A DNA stretch of 64,000 nucleotides from Fibrobacterota bacterium. Its GTDB lineage: Bacteria > Fibrobacterota > Fibrobacteria > UBA11236. This document shows, one piece after another, positions 44,957-52,615 of the stretch. The position numbers and the translations under genes are program-made. The notes under the pieces were generated by a model. That model was not told the DNA's origin and searched no databases. It saw only the letters and a program-made list of their open reading frames with translations. The stretch covers positions 1 to 64,000 of the forward strand of contig CANKII010000005.1 of NCBI GenBank assembly GCA_947482115.1, given 5' to 3'. Position 1 is the stretch's first letter, and every line of letters begins with the position of its first letter.

Positions 44957-46093
44957 TTACTTCCACCGCAATAATTTCTGCAATTCCCTCGCCCGTTTCT
45001 CCGCTTCATCCGGTGTGTTGGCCAATACGGTGAAGTGGCCCATCTTGCGGCCTTTGGGCGCATGGGTTTTTCCGTAGAGATGCAATGAAACATCCGGGTC
45101 ACGCAATAGTTCCTCAACTCCATCGAGTTGGTCTCCTTCGCCCGTACCGACAAGATTGATCATGGCCGCACAGCGGAGCAATTCTGTAGAACCCAAAGGC
45201 AAACCGCACACTGCGCGAACCTGTTGCTCAAATTGGGAACACAGACAGGCGTCAATGGTGGAGTGACCGGAGTTGTGAGGCCGCGGCGCGATCTCATTCA
45301 ACATGAGTGAACCATCCGCAACCTCAAAAAGCTCCACACAAAAGGTTCCGACAATGGACAACCCCTCCGCCACCTTGCGGGCAATTTCCTTCGCGGCCTG
45401 CGCCGTGGATTCGGAAACCCGCGCCGGGAGTATGGCAAGATCCAGAATGTTCCGCACATGCATGTTTTCTGAAGGCAGATACGAAGCAAAGGCTCCGTCG
45501 CTGCCACGACAGGCAACCACGCTGATTTCTTTCACGAAAGGAACCAGCCGTTCCAGAATCAATTCCCTGCCGGAAAATTCCGCAAAGGCTTTGCGTCCTT
45601 CTTCAACATTCTCGACTCGAATTTGTCCCTTGCCGTCATATCCACCGCGCGAGGTTTTGAGAAAGGAGGGAAAGCCCACCTGCGCCATGGCCGCTTCCAA
45701 CTCTTGCGCAGAACGGATCGGGGCAAAAGGCGTAACCGGGATTCCACAATCGCGGACGAATACTTTTTCCAGAATGCGATCCTGCGTAATGCGCAAAGCC
45801 TTGCTGGAAGGATGCACCGGTGTTTTCTGAGCTTCAAGAAATTCCACCGCAATGGCATCCACATTCTCAAACTCATACGTCAAGGCTGCGCTGACGGAAG
45901 CCAGTTCTTTCAGACCGCTTTGATCCGCATAAGGTTTTTGAATCACAATATCCGCGACCTGACCGCAAGGAGAATCGGCGGAAGGCTCCAACACGGCGAC
46001 ACGATATCCCATGCGTTTGGCGGCAAGGGCGAACATGCGCCCCAATTGTCCCCCGCCGAGAATGCCAATCGTAGCGCCGGGAAGGACGGCCAT
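44957..46093 (-). CDS. purK: N5-carboxyaminoimidazole ribonucleotide synthase
   Basis: 378 residues. ATP-grasp enzyme converting AIR, ATP and bicarbonate to N5-CAIR in purine synthesis. Visible: IGILGGGQLGRMFALAAKRMGY, LTYEFENVD, FLKTSRGGYDGKGQ, and the metal site LNEIAPRPHNSGHSTIDAC. Start ATG shares an A with the purE stop (TGATG). Its stop is in the inverted-repeat cluster. Confidence 0.95.
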   Translation of the reverse strand: MAVLPGATIGILGGGQLGRMFALAAKRMGYRVAVLEPSADSPCGQVADIVIQKPYADQSGLKELASVSAALTYEFENVDAIAVEFLEAQKTPVHPSSKALRITQDRILEKVFVRDCGIPVTPFAPIRSAQELEAAMAQVGFPSFLKTSRGGYDGKGQIRVENVEEGRKAFAEFSGRELILERLVPFVKEISVVACRGSDGAFASYLPSENMHVRNILDLAILPARVSESTAQAAKEIARKVAEGLSIVGTFCVELFEVADGSLMLNEIAPRPHNSGHSTIDACLCSQFEQQVRAVCGLPLGSTELLRCAAMINLVGTGEGDQLDGVEELLRDPDVSLHLYGKTHAPKGRKMGHFTVLANTPDEAEKRARELQKLLRWK

Positions 46094-46665
46094 CAATTTT
46101 CTTCCAGGCGATGGGAACGTACTTCACGCTCCTGCTTCGCCATGGTGTTCACAATGGCCTTGCGGTACTTGGGAAATTTCACACCCAGAATGCGCACCGC
46201 CAGCAACGCTGCATTGCGGGCATTGCCGATGGCCACCGTGGCCACGGGAATTCCGGCGGGCATTTGCACGATGGACAGCAAAGAGTCCAATCCCTTCAAT
46301 TGTTTGGAAGCCACCGGCACACCGATGACCGGCAGGGATGTCATTGAAGCTGTCATACCCGGCAAATGCGCCGCACCGCCAGCTCCCGCAATCAATACTT
46401 CCAAACCGCGAGCGGCAGCGGACTGCGCATAATCCACCATCAATTTGGGAGTGCGATGCGCCGAGACAATCTTGGCCTCGCACGGCACTCCCATTTCACG
46501 CAACGTGGAAACCGCATCGCGTAAAGTTTCCCAATCCGATTTGCTTCCCATGATGACGCCGACCAGGGGTTTCTCTTTTGGGGTTTTCGCCGGGGATTTG
46601 ATCGTCTTTGCCAATGGGCCATCCTTGGTTTTTTTCAAAAGATATTTCCTGCGGACCCGATTCAC
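46093..46665 (-). CDS. purE: N5-CAIR mutase with basic N-terminal extension
   Basis: 190 residues, probable GTG start. The PurE domain begins at about 34 ([15 protein letters not shown]), with [13 protein letters not shown] and [25 protein letters not shown], a class I mutase. The first 32 residues are an extension rich in Lys ([22 protein letters not shown]) not present in typical PurE; a later start cannot be excluded because there is no clear ribosome site. Pairs with PurK. Confidence 0.92.
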   Translation of the reverse strand: MNRVRRKYLLKKTKDGPLAKTIKSPAKTPKEKPLVGVIMGSKSDWETLRDAVSTLREMGVPCEAKIVSAHRTPKLMVDYAQSAAARGLEVLIAGAGGAAHLPGMTASMTSLPVIGVPVASKQLKGLDSLLSIVQMPAGIPVATVAIGNARNAALLAVRILGVKFPKYRKAIVNTMAKQEREVRSHRLEEN

Positions 46666-46730
46666 ACGACGCCTAATTTTCTTTTTTTAACTTATGGATT
46701 ATAAAGGGGTTGTAGAAACAGGAGTTTGAG

Positions 46731-47282
46731 ATGCCGCGGCTTTTCATCGCCATTGATTTTCCCCATTCCGTCTCCACCCGTCTGCAGGACATTGCCTATG
46801 GTTTACCGGGCGCCGCTTGGGTGCATCAATACCATCTGACACTGCGATTTCTGGGTGAAACGGAGAACCACATTCTCGAAGATATCCAGCATGCGCTCAC
46901 GGAAGTGCGCGTAAATTCCTTTCATCTCGATCTCAAAAGCGTAGGTCACTTTCCTCCGCGCGGCACACCCGAAGTTCTTTGGGTGGGTGTCGCCCACAAT
47001 GATTCTCTGATGCGATTAAACCGGCGTCTCGACAGCGCACTCGCTAAAGCCGGCGTTCCTGCCGAAGGACGGAAATTTCATCCGCATGTCACTCTTGCGC
47101 GTCTGAAAAATGGAGCGATTCGACATGTCGGAGATTTCGAAGTCCATCACTCCCTGTTCAAAATCCCCGAAGTACCGGTGGAACAGTTCCACCTTTACTC
47201 GAGCCGGTTGACACCCGAAGGCGCGGTGCATACGGTAGAGGAGACGTATCCTCTTGAAGGATTGCTTGAGGGAGATTACTAG
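46731..47282 (+). CDS. thpR: RNA 2',3'-cyclic phosphodiesterase
   Basis: 183 residues. LigT/2H phosphoesterase with both catalytic motifs: HLTLRFLG (about 35) and HVTLARLK (about 122), each HxT. RLFIAIDFPHS is the standard start. It opens 2',3'-cyclic phosphates on RNA ends. CAGGAG lies 7 bases before the ATG. Divergent from purE, with the intergenic TATAAA at about 46700 as a possible -10. Confidence 0.92.
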   Translation: MPRLFIAIDFPHSVSTRLQDIAYGLPGAAWVHQYHLTLRFLGETENHILEDIQHALTEVRVNSFHLDLKSVGHFPPRGTPEVLWVGVAHNDSLMRLNRRLDSALAKAGVPAEGRKFHPHVTLARLKNGAIRHVGDFEVHHSLFKIPEVPVEQFHLYSSRLTPEGAVHTVEETYPLEGLLEGDY

Positions 47283-47302
47283 GACAAATTCCGAAATCCG
47301 GT

Positions 47303-47593
47303 TTATTCGTCTTCCTTGAACTTTTTGAATTTGCGGAAGTAATGAATTCCTCTGCCGCTGACATAACAGAACAAGCCGGCGATGAGCAAATATTTTCCGA
47401 GGGTGTTTGCGTCAATGCTGAAATCATCATAGGTCAGGGGCTTGTTCTTGTACAGGAAAAAGCACAGCCCCGACAACAGGATGATGATGAAACCCATGAC
47501 GAGCAGATACCAGGCCACCTCGTCCACCCAGCGTCCCGATCGGCGTGGCTTTTCGTCTGTTTCCGTTTCAGTGCCGTCTTGTTCTTCAATCAT
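47303..47593 (-). CDS. small two-span membrane protein
   Basis: 96 residues. Acidic/basic head (EEQDGTETETDEKPRRSGRW), helix VAWYLLVMGFIIILLSGLCFFLY, a polar loop, helix LGKYLLIAGLFCYVSGRGIHYF and a charged RKFKKFKEDE end. No recognised family. It lies between thpR (convergent) and the TPR gene. Confidence 0.6.
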   Translation of the reverse strand: MIEEQDGTETETDEKPRRSGRWVDEVAWYLLVMGFIIILLSGLCFFLYKNKPLTYDDFSIDANTLGKYLLIAGLFCYVSGRGIHYFRKFKKFKEDE

Positions 47594-47637
47594 GGAATGA
47601 AATATACTCCGGTCACGGGGAATGTTTTAACGCCTTC

Positions 47638-48840
47638 TCAGCGCATATAGGTGGGAACCTTGTTCCGATCCCCGCCGCGCTCCACATACTTTCCAAAATA
47701 AACGCGCGCCTCGGCCGGACGGCTCAGTTCAAGCAATGCATTGGCCAAATCCAGATAGGGCTCCACCGCATCCGGACAATACAGCAGAACGTTGCCTGCG
47801 AAATACACGACCTCGAGGTTGCTGTGATGCGCCCTGGCATAGCGCATGGCAAAAATGTTTGCATCACAATCCAAAGAATCCCGGGACAGCAGGGATTGAA
47901 TATGGGTTCTCAAACTCGTGGAATCGTCCATCACCAGTTCATTCCAAAGGGCTTTCAACACCACGGGACGATCCGGATGTGTACCATACAGGTTGGTGTA
48001 GAGGTAATGCGCCTGTTTTTCATAGTTGCGAATGCCCAGCTGCCATGCCAAAAGCTCCTGAAGCGCCGGCGGAGTTTCATCCTCCTCCCCACCCTTCATC
48101 AACTCCCACAATTGATCCGCCTTGTAGCGGTTTCCGGTAATCGCATAATGTTTGAACAACTCGGCCATCGCAACGGTGTGAAACTCCGGCCACTTCGAAT
48201 CCAGCGCCTGTTTGAAATAATCCGTCGCTTCATCGGTTTTGTCCCCGGCATCCAACTCGAGGGCATGGATGAAATTCCGAACGGGCGGCGGCGTCTGCCC
48301 GTCCAGATAGGAACGGGCTTCCTTGAAATTTCCCTGCAGGGAAAGGTTCAAAGAGGCAAGCGCTTGTACCTCGGGCAAACCAGACCGGGAAGCCGCTTTT
48401 CGAATGATTCCGGGATCGAGCTTCCCACCGATGTAAAAATTGGCCAGAAGCAGACGATGGGCGCTCGCCGAATCCAAATCTCCTGCAAAAGGAGCGAGAA
48501 GATCCCGGCACACCTGAAATTGTCCGGTGCGAAAAGCCAGCGCACCCGCACGACCGCTTTCCGGCAGAAAAGTTTTTCCAATCGAGGCATGGTATCGAAG
48601 CACCACCAAAGCCGCAGCGGCGTGTCGCGAATTTTCCAGACGGCCTTCAATGTATTCCAGCTGCATTGGATTCAAAAGTGCGAGGTGCGGGATGAGATAA
48701 GGAAGAGCCGACTCGGTCTTTCCCCTTGCCAGCCAGTTCAGGCCAACGCGAAGCGCGGAATCGGGAGAAGTGGCCGCAAAGGAGGATGCCGCACCCAGAC
48801 AGAAAACAAGAAGCGCGGAAAACCGCCTCTTAACCGCCAT
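47638..48840 (-). CDS. exported TPR-repeat protein
   Basis: 400 residues starting at MAVKRRF, whose ATG overlaps the gmhA-like stop by 11 bases; the track start is 12 codons further upstream. Signal peptide ends near AASSFAA. The rest is TPR-like helical hairpins (WLARGKTESALPYLIPHLALL; LALLSRAGE-type segments; LDLANALLELSRPAEARVYFGKYVERGG). Acts probably in the periplasm as a protein scaffold. No catalytic domain. Confidence 0.7.
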   Translation of the reverse strand: MAVKRRFSALLVFCLGAASSFAATSPDSALRVGLNWLARGKTESALPYLIPHLALLNPMQLEYIEGRLENSRHAAAALVVLRYHASIGKTFLPESGRAGALAFRTGQFQVCRDLLAPFAGDLDSASAHRLLLANFYIGGKLDPGIIRKAASRSGLPEVQALASLNLSLQGNFKEARSYLDGQTPPPVRNFIHALELDAGDKTDEATDYFKQALDSKWPEFHTVAMAELFKHYAITGNRYKADQLWELMKGGEEDETPPALQELLAWQLGIRNYEKQAHYLYTNLYGTHPDRPVVLKALWNELVMDDSTSLRTHIQSLLSRDSLDCDANIFAMRYARAHHSNLEVVYFAGNVLLYCPDAVEPYLDLANALLELSRPAEARVYFGKYVERGGDRNKVPTYMR

Positions 48841-49429
48841 AATTTTCAGGAAACATTCTGCGTTCAATGCTTTCAATAAGGATGTGCAGCACGGTCATAT
48901 GCACTTCCTGAACGCGCTCGGTGTTCGGGGATCGCACCCAAATTTCACCGTCCCCCGTTCCGTGCAGCTTTCCACCCTCTTTGCCGAGGAAGAGAAACAC
49001 TTTCATGGATCGTTTGCGCGCGGCTTCAACCGCCTTGATGACATTGGCGGAATTTCCGCTGGTGGAAATGGCGATTAAAACATCGTCCGGTTTCCCGTAA
49101 GCCTCCACGCCCCTCGCAAACACATGATCAAAACCATAGTCGTTGGAGACACAGGTGATGTGACCCGTTTCCAAAAGGGGAATGACGGGAAGGGCAGCCC
49201 GATCGCCGCGAAAACGGCCCGTACATTCTTCCGCAAAATGGAGGGCATCACAGGCGGAGCCTCCATTGCCGCAAATCAACCCTTTGCCACCCTTACGGAA
49301 ACATTCCACCAAACCGTCGGCCATGTCCTGAATATGGGTCGCATTTGCGGAATCCGCCATGAAGGAATCGAGGGCCTGTCGGGCTTCGGCCAGGGATTTT
49401 ACAACGGCTTCCTTCAAATCCAATGACAT
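48830..49429 (-). CDS. gmhA: SIS-domain phosphoheptose isomerase-like protein
   Basis: 199 residues. GmhA-type SIS domain: ICGNGGSACDALHFAEECTGRFRGDRAALPVIPL, NDYGFDHVFARGVEAYGKPDDVLIAISTSGNSANVIKAVEAARKR and the end EVHMTVLHILIESIER. This matches sedoheptulose-7-phosphate isomerase, first step of ADP-heptose and LPS core synthesis; the DiaA subgroup is a less likely alternative. No other heptose genes are in the window. Confidence 0.85.
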   Translation of the reverse strand: MSLDLKEAVVKSLAEARQALDSFMADSANATHIQDMADGLVECFRKGGKGLICGNGGSACDALHFAEECTGRFRGDRAALPVIPLLETGHITCVSNDYGFDHVFARGVEAYGKPDDVLIAISTSGNSANVIKAVEAARKRSMKVFLFLGKEGGKLHGTGDGEIWVRSPNTERVQEVHMTVLHILIESIERRMFPENYGG

Positions 49430-49505
49430 GGAACATTCCTCCTGATGGAAGGAAGATAAAAACCCGTCACCCCCAAAATGAGTGATTTAAAGCGATTGAG
49501 AAGAA

Positions 49506-49582
49506 TGGTCGGGATGGCGGGATTCGAACCCACGACCCCTTGCTCCCGAAGCAAGTGCTCTACCAGACTGAGCCACATCCCG
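49506..49582 (-). tRNA. tRNA-Pro(CGG)
   Basis: Minus strand CGGGATG/CATCCCG acceptor stem, D-arm GCTCAGTCTGGTAGAGC, anticodon stem CTTGC/GCAAG with loop TTCGGGA (anticodon CGG), T-arm with TTCGAAT, discriminator A and encoded CCA. 77 bases. Confidence 0.95.
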
Positions 49583-49595
49583 ACTGACACAAAAA

Positions 49596-49623
49596 AAGGG
49601 AGGCTAAATATAGCTCCTCCCTT
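49596..49623 (-). terminator. distal terminator after amtB
   Basis: AAGGGAGG and CCTCCCTT pair around 12 bases; the minus-strand side continues into TTTTTTT. Second of two tandem terminators between amtB and tRNA-Pro. Confidence 0.6.
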
Positions 49624-49647
49624 CACCAAAAAACCGGAAAAAAGAAG

Positions 49648-49669
49648 GGGGTGACCCTGCGGCCACCCC
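49648..49669 (-). terminator. proximal terminator after amtB
   Basis: GGGGTG/CACCCC stem with 10-base loop, followed on the minus strand by CTTCTTTTTTCC. It begins 28 bases after the amtB stop. Confidence 0.65.
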
Positions 49670-49696
49670 ACCTCAATTCCCGATTATTACAAACGA

Positions 49697-51181
49697 TTAG
49701 GCTTCTTCGTAGTGATAGCCCGCTTCGCCATGATCCGCGTAGTCCAATCCCTGCAACTCTTCGTCATGCGAGGGGCGCAGGCCCAAAATGGCCTTCACGA
49801 CGTAGGCGATCACAATGGTACCCACGATGGCCAAGGTCATGGTGACACCAATGGCCTTGAGCTGCTCAACCCACAAAGTCTTACCGACAATTCCGGAAAG
49901 ATTGATGTTCAGATTGGCATTGACGGAAGGAGTGGCCAAAACGCCCGTGATGAAAGCACCCAAAGTACCGCCGACACCATGCACACCGAAGGTGTCCAGC
50001 GCATCGTCATACTTGAGCCAGGCTTTCAGAACATTGCAGGCGAGGAAGGGAACCACACCGGCCAAGACACCGATAATCACGGCACCGGTCGCATCCACAA
50101 AACCGGTTGCAGGAGTGATGACAACCAACCCGGCGACGGCACCGGAACAGAAACCGAGTACGGTGGGTTTGCCGCGAATGATCCATTCGAGCAAAGGCCA
50201 GACAGTGGCGGCAACGGCAGTAGCCAGAGTTGTCGTCATGAACGCATTTGCAGCGACACCATCAGCAGCGACAGCGGAACCGGCGTTAAATCCATACCAA
50301 CCGACCCACAGCATTCCCGTACCCACCATGGTAAGCACTAGGCTGTGCGGAGCGAAATTCTTTTGTCCAAACCCGGCGCGCTTGCCGAGAATGAGGCAGA
50401 GAACAAGTGCCGACCAACCGGAGGACATATGCACCACGGTGCCGCCGGCAAAATCGATGGCCTTGATTTTGGCGCCGGCATTCCAGACACCGTTCATCAA
50501 ACCGTCCACACCCCACACCATGTGAGCAAGCGGGAAATAAACAATCAGCATCCAGAGCAGAATGAACAGCATGATGGCGCTGTATTTCATGCGCTCGGCA
50601 ATCGCCCCAATAATCAAAGCCGGGGTGATTATGGCAAACATCAACTGGTACATGGAGAACACGTTTTCGGATACCCAATAGGCATAATTGGTATTGGGGG
50701 CGGAAGTCACTCCATGCAAAAAGGCTTTTGACATGCCTCCCATGATGGAGGAGCCCGGTTCAAATGCGAAGCTGTAACCGAAGGCCCACCAAAGGATGGT
50801 CACCAAACCGGCGCAGCCAAAGCATTGGGCGAGTACGGAAAGCACGTTCTTGGTTCGAACGAGACCACCGTAAAACAGGGCGAGACCGGGAAGGGTCATG
50901 AACAACACCAACGCTGCCGAGGTCATCATCCATGCATTATGACCGGGACCGGGAACGCCGACAAGCTTGGTCGCACCCGTATTATTGATATAAGCTTCAA
51001 GATCTGCAACTCGGCCCATCAACGCAGAGTCCACGACAGGTGCGGCTGCCATGGCAGGAGCCGCAGCCTCAACCACTGCTGTCGTATCCGCGTGGGAATG
51101 AACGCCCAATAGTCCCAAAGTCAATGCCATTATTGAAATGGGTTGAATCCAAAATCGCTTCGAATTAGAAATGAAGCTCAT
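49697..51181 (-). CDS. amtB: ammonium transporter with cleavable signal peptide
   Basis: 494 residues. Signal peptide about 1-31, short Ala-rich linker, then the 11-helix Amt fold. Pore histidine pair: GGTVVHMSSG and TFGVHGVGGTLG; other Amt marks are LALFYGGLVRTKN, FAIITPALIIGAIAERMKY and the C-terminal GLRPSHDEELQGLDYADHGEAGY used for GlnK binding. It imports ammonium under nitrogen limitation. A sigma-54 promoter lies 92 bases upstream and glnK is 2.5 kb away on the other side of pseudogenes. GGAGC precedes the ATG. Confidence 0.96.
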   Translation of the reverse strand: MSFISNSKRFWIQPISIMALTLGLLGVHSHADTTAVVEAAAPAMAAAPVVDSALMGRVADLEAYINNTGATKLVGVPGPGHNAWMMTSAALVLFMTLPGLALFYGGLVRTKNVLSVLAQCFGCAGLVTILWWAFGYSFAFEPGSSIMGGMSKAFLHGVTSAPNTNYAYWVSENVFSMYQLMFAIITPALIIGAIAERMKYSAIMLFILLWMLIVYFPLAHMVWGVDGLMNGVWNAGAKIKAIDFAGGTVVHMSSGWSALVLCLILGKRAGFGQKNFAPHSLVLTMVGTGMLWVGWYGFNAGSAVAADGVAANAFMTTTLATAVAATVWPLLEWIIRGKPTVLGFCSGAVAGLVVITPATGFVDATGAVIIGVLAGVVPFLACNVLKAWLKYDDALDTFGVHGVGGTLGAFITGVLATPSVNANLNINLSGIVGKTLWVEQLKAIGVTMTLAIVGTIVIAYVVKAILGLRPSHDEELQGLDYADHGEAGYHYEEA

Positions 51182-51272
51182 GCGATGCCGCTCCTTTTAA
51201 AAGTGTTTTGACTGCTTCCCACGATGACAAAAATGATACTGCCATCGGATGCTGATGCACATCGTAAAGGAT

Positions 51273-51288
51273 AGCATTCCACGTGCCA
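51273..51288 (-). promoter_or_regulatory. sigma-54 promoter of amtB
   Basis: Minus strand TGGCACGTGGAATGCT matches TGGCACG-N4-TTGC(A/T) with one substitution (A for the first T of TTGC). The GG at -24 and GC at -12 are intact. It implies NtrC-type enhancer activation of amtB when nitrogen is scarce. Confidence 0.75.
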
Positions 51289-51421
51289 AGCGAAAATGAA
51301 TCGAATTCTTTGCAAAAAAACTTTAAACGCCATGTTTAAGCCATTAAAGTCAACAAAAGGAAATAAGTGTCATTTAATGCCATAATTGAGAATAATTGTC
51401 CGGCTTAAAAATCAGAGATTT

Positions 51422-51640
51422 TTAAAAGGCCAGGTATTTGCGAGCCTGATTTTCGTCCTTCCAGCACCCGAGCAATGTCTTCCACAATGGAAGGCTGAAT
51501 CCCCTCGGTGTCGGTTCGTCCAAAAGCAAAACCTTGGGCTTTCCCAGCAATGCCCGGGCAATAGCCAGCTGCTGTTGTTGAATACCACTGAGATTACCGG
51601 AATGAGACCCGGTCGCTTTATTTGCACAGCTTGCTTCGCT
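51422..51640 (-). pseudogene. urtE: remnant of urea ABC transporter ATPase UrtE
   Basis: Only about 70 codons of the ATPase survive. One frame reads [20 protein letters not shown] then KVLLLDEPT, which is the signature-to-Walker-B region of UrtE with LSGG changed to LSGI. Two bases later another frame continues [18 protein letters not shown], the UrtE-specific sequence after DEPT. Walker A and the N-terminal half are missing. The mixture of conserved segments, a frameshift and missing ends show decay rather than a short gene. It lies head-to-head with remnants of the urease operon. Confidence 0.75.
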
Positions 51641-51771
51641 ATCAAATGGCCGCCGTACTGCGACTCGGATTATTAGGCCCGCGATCCACACAAACAATGC
51701 AATCAAAAATATTGGCCTCGGTGAAACTCCCGCAAGAACGCATTACAAGTGCGCAACCGGAAAAACCCGAA

Positions 51772-51849
51772 GCATGGCGCAGCTCTCCTTTTGTGGACGT
51801 GGGCCAGGGCGGGCACGGGTTTCTTTACAGCCGGTTGTTTCAGAATTAA
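51772..51849 (+). pseudogene. ureF: remnant of urease accessory protein UreF C terminus
   Basis: The last 25 codons before a stop read EAWRSSPFVDVGQGGHGFLYSRLFQN. The pattern P-x-x-D...H-x-x-YSRLF is how UreF proteins end. It stops 10 bases before a ureG-like start, the normal ureF-ureG spacing. The rest of the gene is gone. Alone this match is short; context makes it convincing. Confidence 0.55.
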
Positions 51850-51859
51850 GATCAGGAGA

Positions 51860-52156
51860 ATGAACATGAACTCCGAACCCCATCAACACGAAGACGGAAC
51901 ATGGCATGTCCACGCCAGTGCAGGGCATACCCATACGCACGAACATTGGGATTCACCCGGTGAATATCGTCTGCGGGAATTGATGCGCGGCGTTGCGGGA
52001 TCGTGTCAGTCGGCCGTGGTTACAAACGACATCTTCACGCGCGAGGACGGCGAATTCCTGACGCGACACAAGGCATTGCGCATGCGTGGAAGCGAGCGGC
52101 CCCTCATTCCCATCCCAAAGCATTCTGACACACACTTTACCCTTCAAGGAGTTTCC
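51860..52156 (+). pseudogene. ureG: internally deleted urease accessory GTPase UreG
   Basis: AGGAGA precedes an ATG. The His-rich UreG head is present (HVHASAGHTHTHEHWDSPGE), then the sequence jumps to CQSAVVTNDIFTREDGEFLTRHKALR, the UreG segment after the P-loop. The P-loop (GPVGSGKTAL) and everything after HKAL are missing, so no GTPase could form. The frame runs on into the next remnant without a stop. Confidence 0.8.
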
Positions 52157-52390
52157 ATGAAAACATCATATCGGGCATCTTTCGGATTTTTTTTCGGAAT
52201 TGCCGCTTTAAACCTTGCCGCACACCCAGGTCATTCCGGTGGGAAACCCTGGTACGGCTACCTACCTCCTTCCGTTCTTTCCTCAACAGTGGGTGGCTTA
52301 GTAGAGAATTCAACCCCAAATTCTCCAATTTCCATTCAAAAATCCTTATCTTCCAAAATTTCAATAATTTCAGAAAAAAGAGACAAATAA
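52157..52390 (+). pseudogene. truncated HupE/UreJ-like nickel transporter
   Basis: AAGGAG stands 6 bases before the ATG. Signal peptide MKTSYRASFGFFFGIAALNLA is followed by AHPGHSGG, the mature N terminus typical of HupE/UreJ nickel permeases. After that the sequence diverges into a short Ser-rich tail with a stop; the membrane helices are absent. In frame with the preceding ureG remnant. Confidence 0.5.
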
Positions 52391-52539
52391 ACCTTTTTAA
52401 GATGACAATAACACAACAAAAATGACAATTGTCTCTATCTGTTAATATGTGGCCTAAGGTAGAGGGATCAAATTCAATGGCGAATCCATTTCCTGGCTCA
52501 AATTCTCTCAATTTCGGTTCTCGTTCCTCTTTTCAGCGA

Positions 52540-52555
52540 TGGCATGAGGATTGAT
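52540..52555 (+). promoter_or_regulatory. sigma-54-like promoter of porin-glnK
   Basis: TGGCATGAGGATTGAT matches TGGCACG-N4-TTGC(A/T) at the -24 GG and TTG but has A for the C of -12. It lies 61 bases before the porin ATG. Weaker than the amtB site. The preceding 150 bases hold no gene. Confidence 0.45.
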
Positions 52556-52615
52556 TCTTAATCCCCGCATAATCAACCTGCCTAATTCCCGGTAGGGTTT
52601 TTTCAAGGAGCAAGG

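Noticed and set aside
47545-48879. 444-codon plus-strand ORF opposite the TPR gene
   Set aside because: Arg/Gln/His-rich composition typical of an antisense frame; the minus-strand gene has signal peptide, repeats and coupled start.
49414-49671. 85-codon minus-strand ORF containing SLVEHLLREQGVVGSNPAIPT
   Set aside because: Translation of the tRNA-Pro gene.
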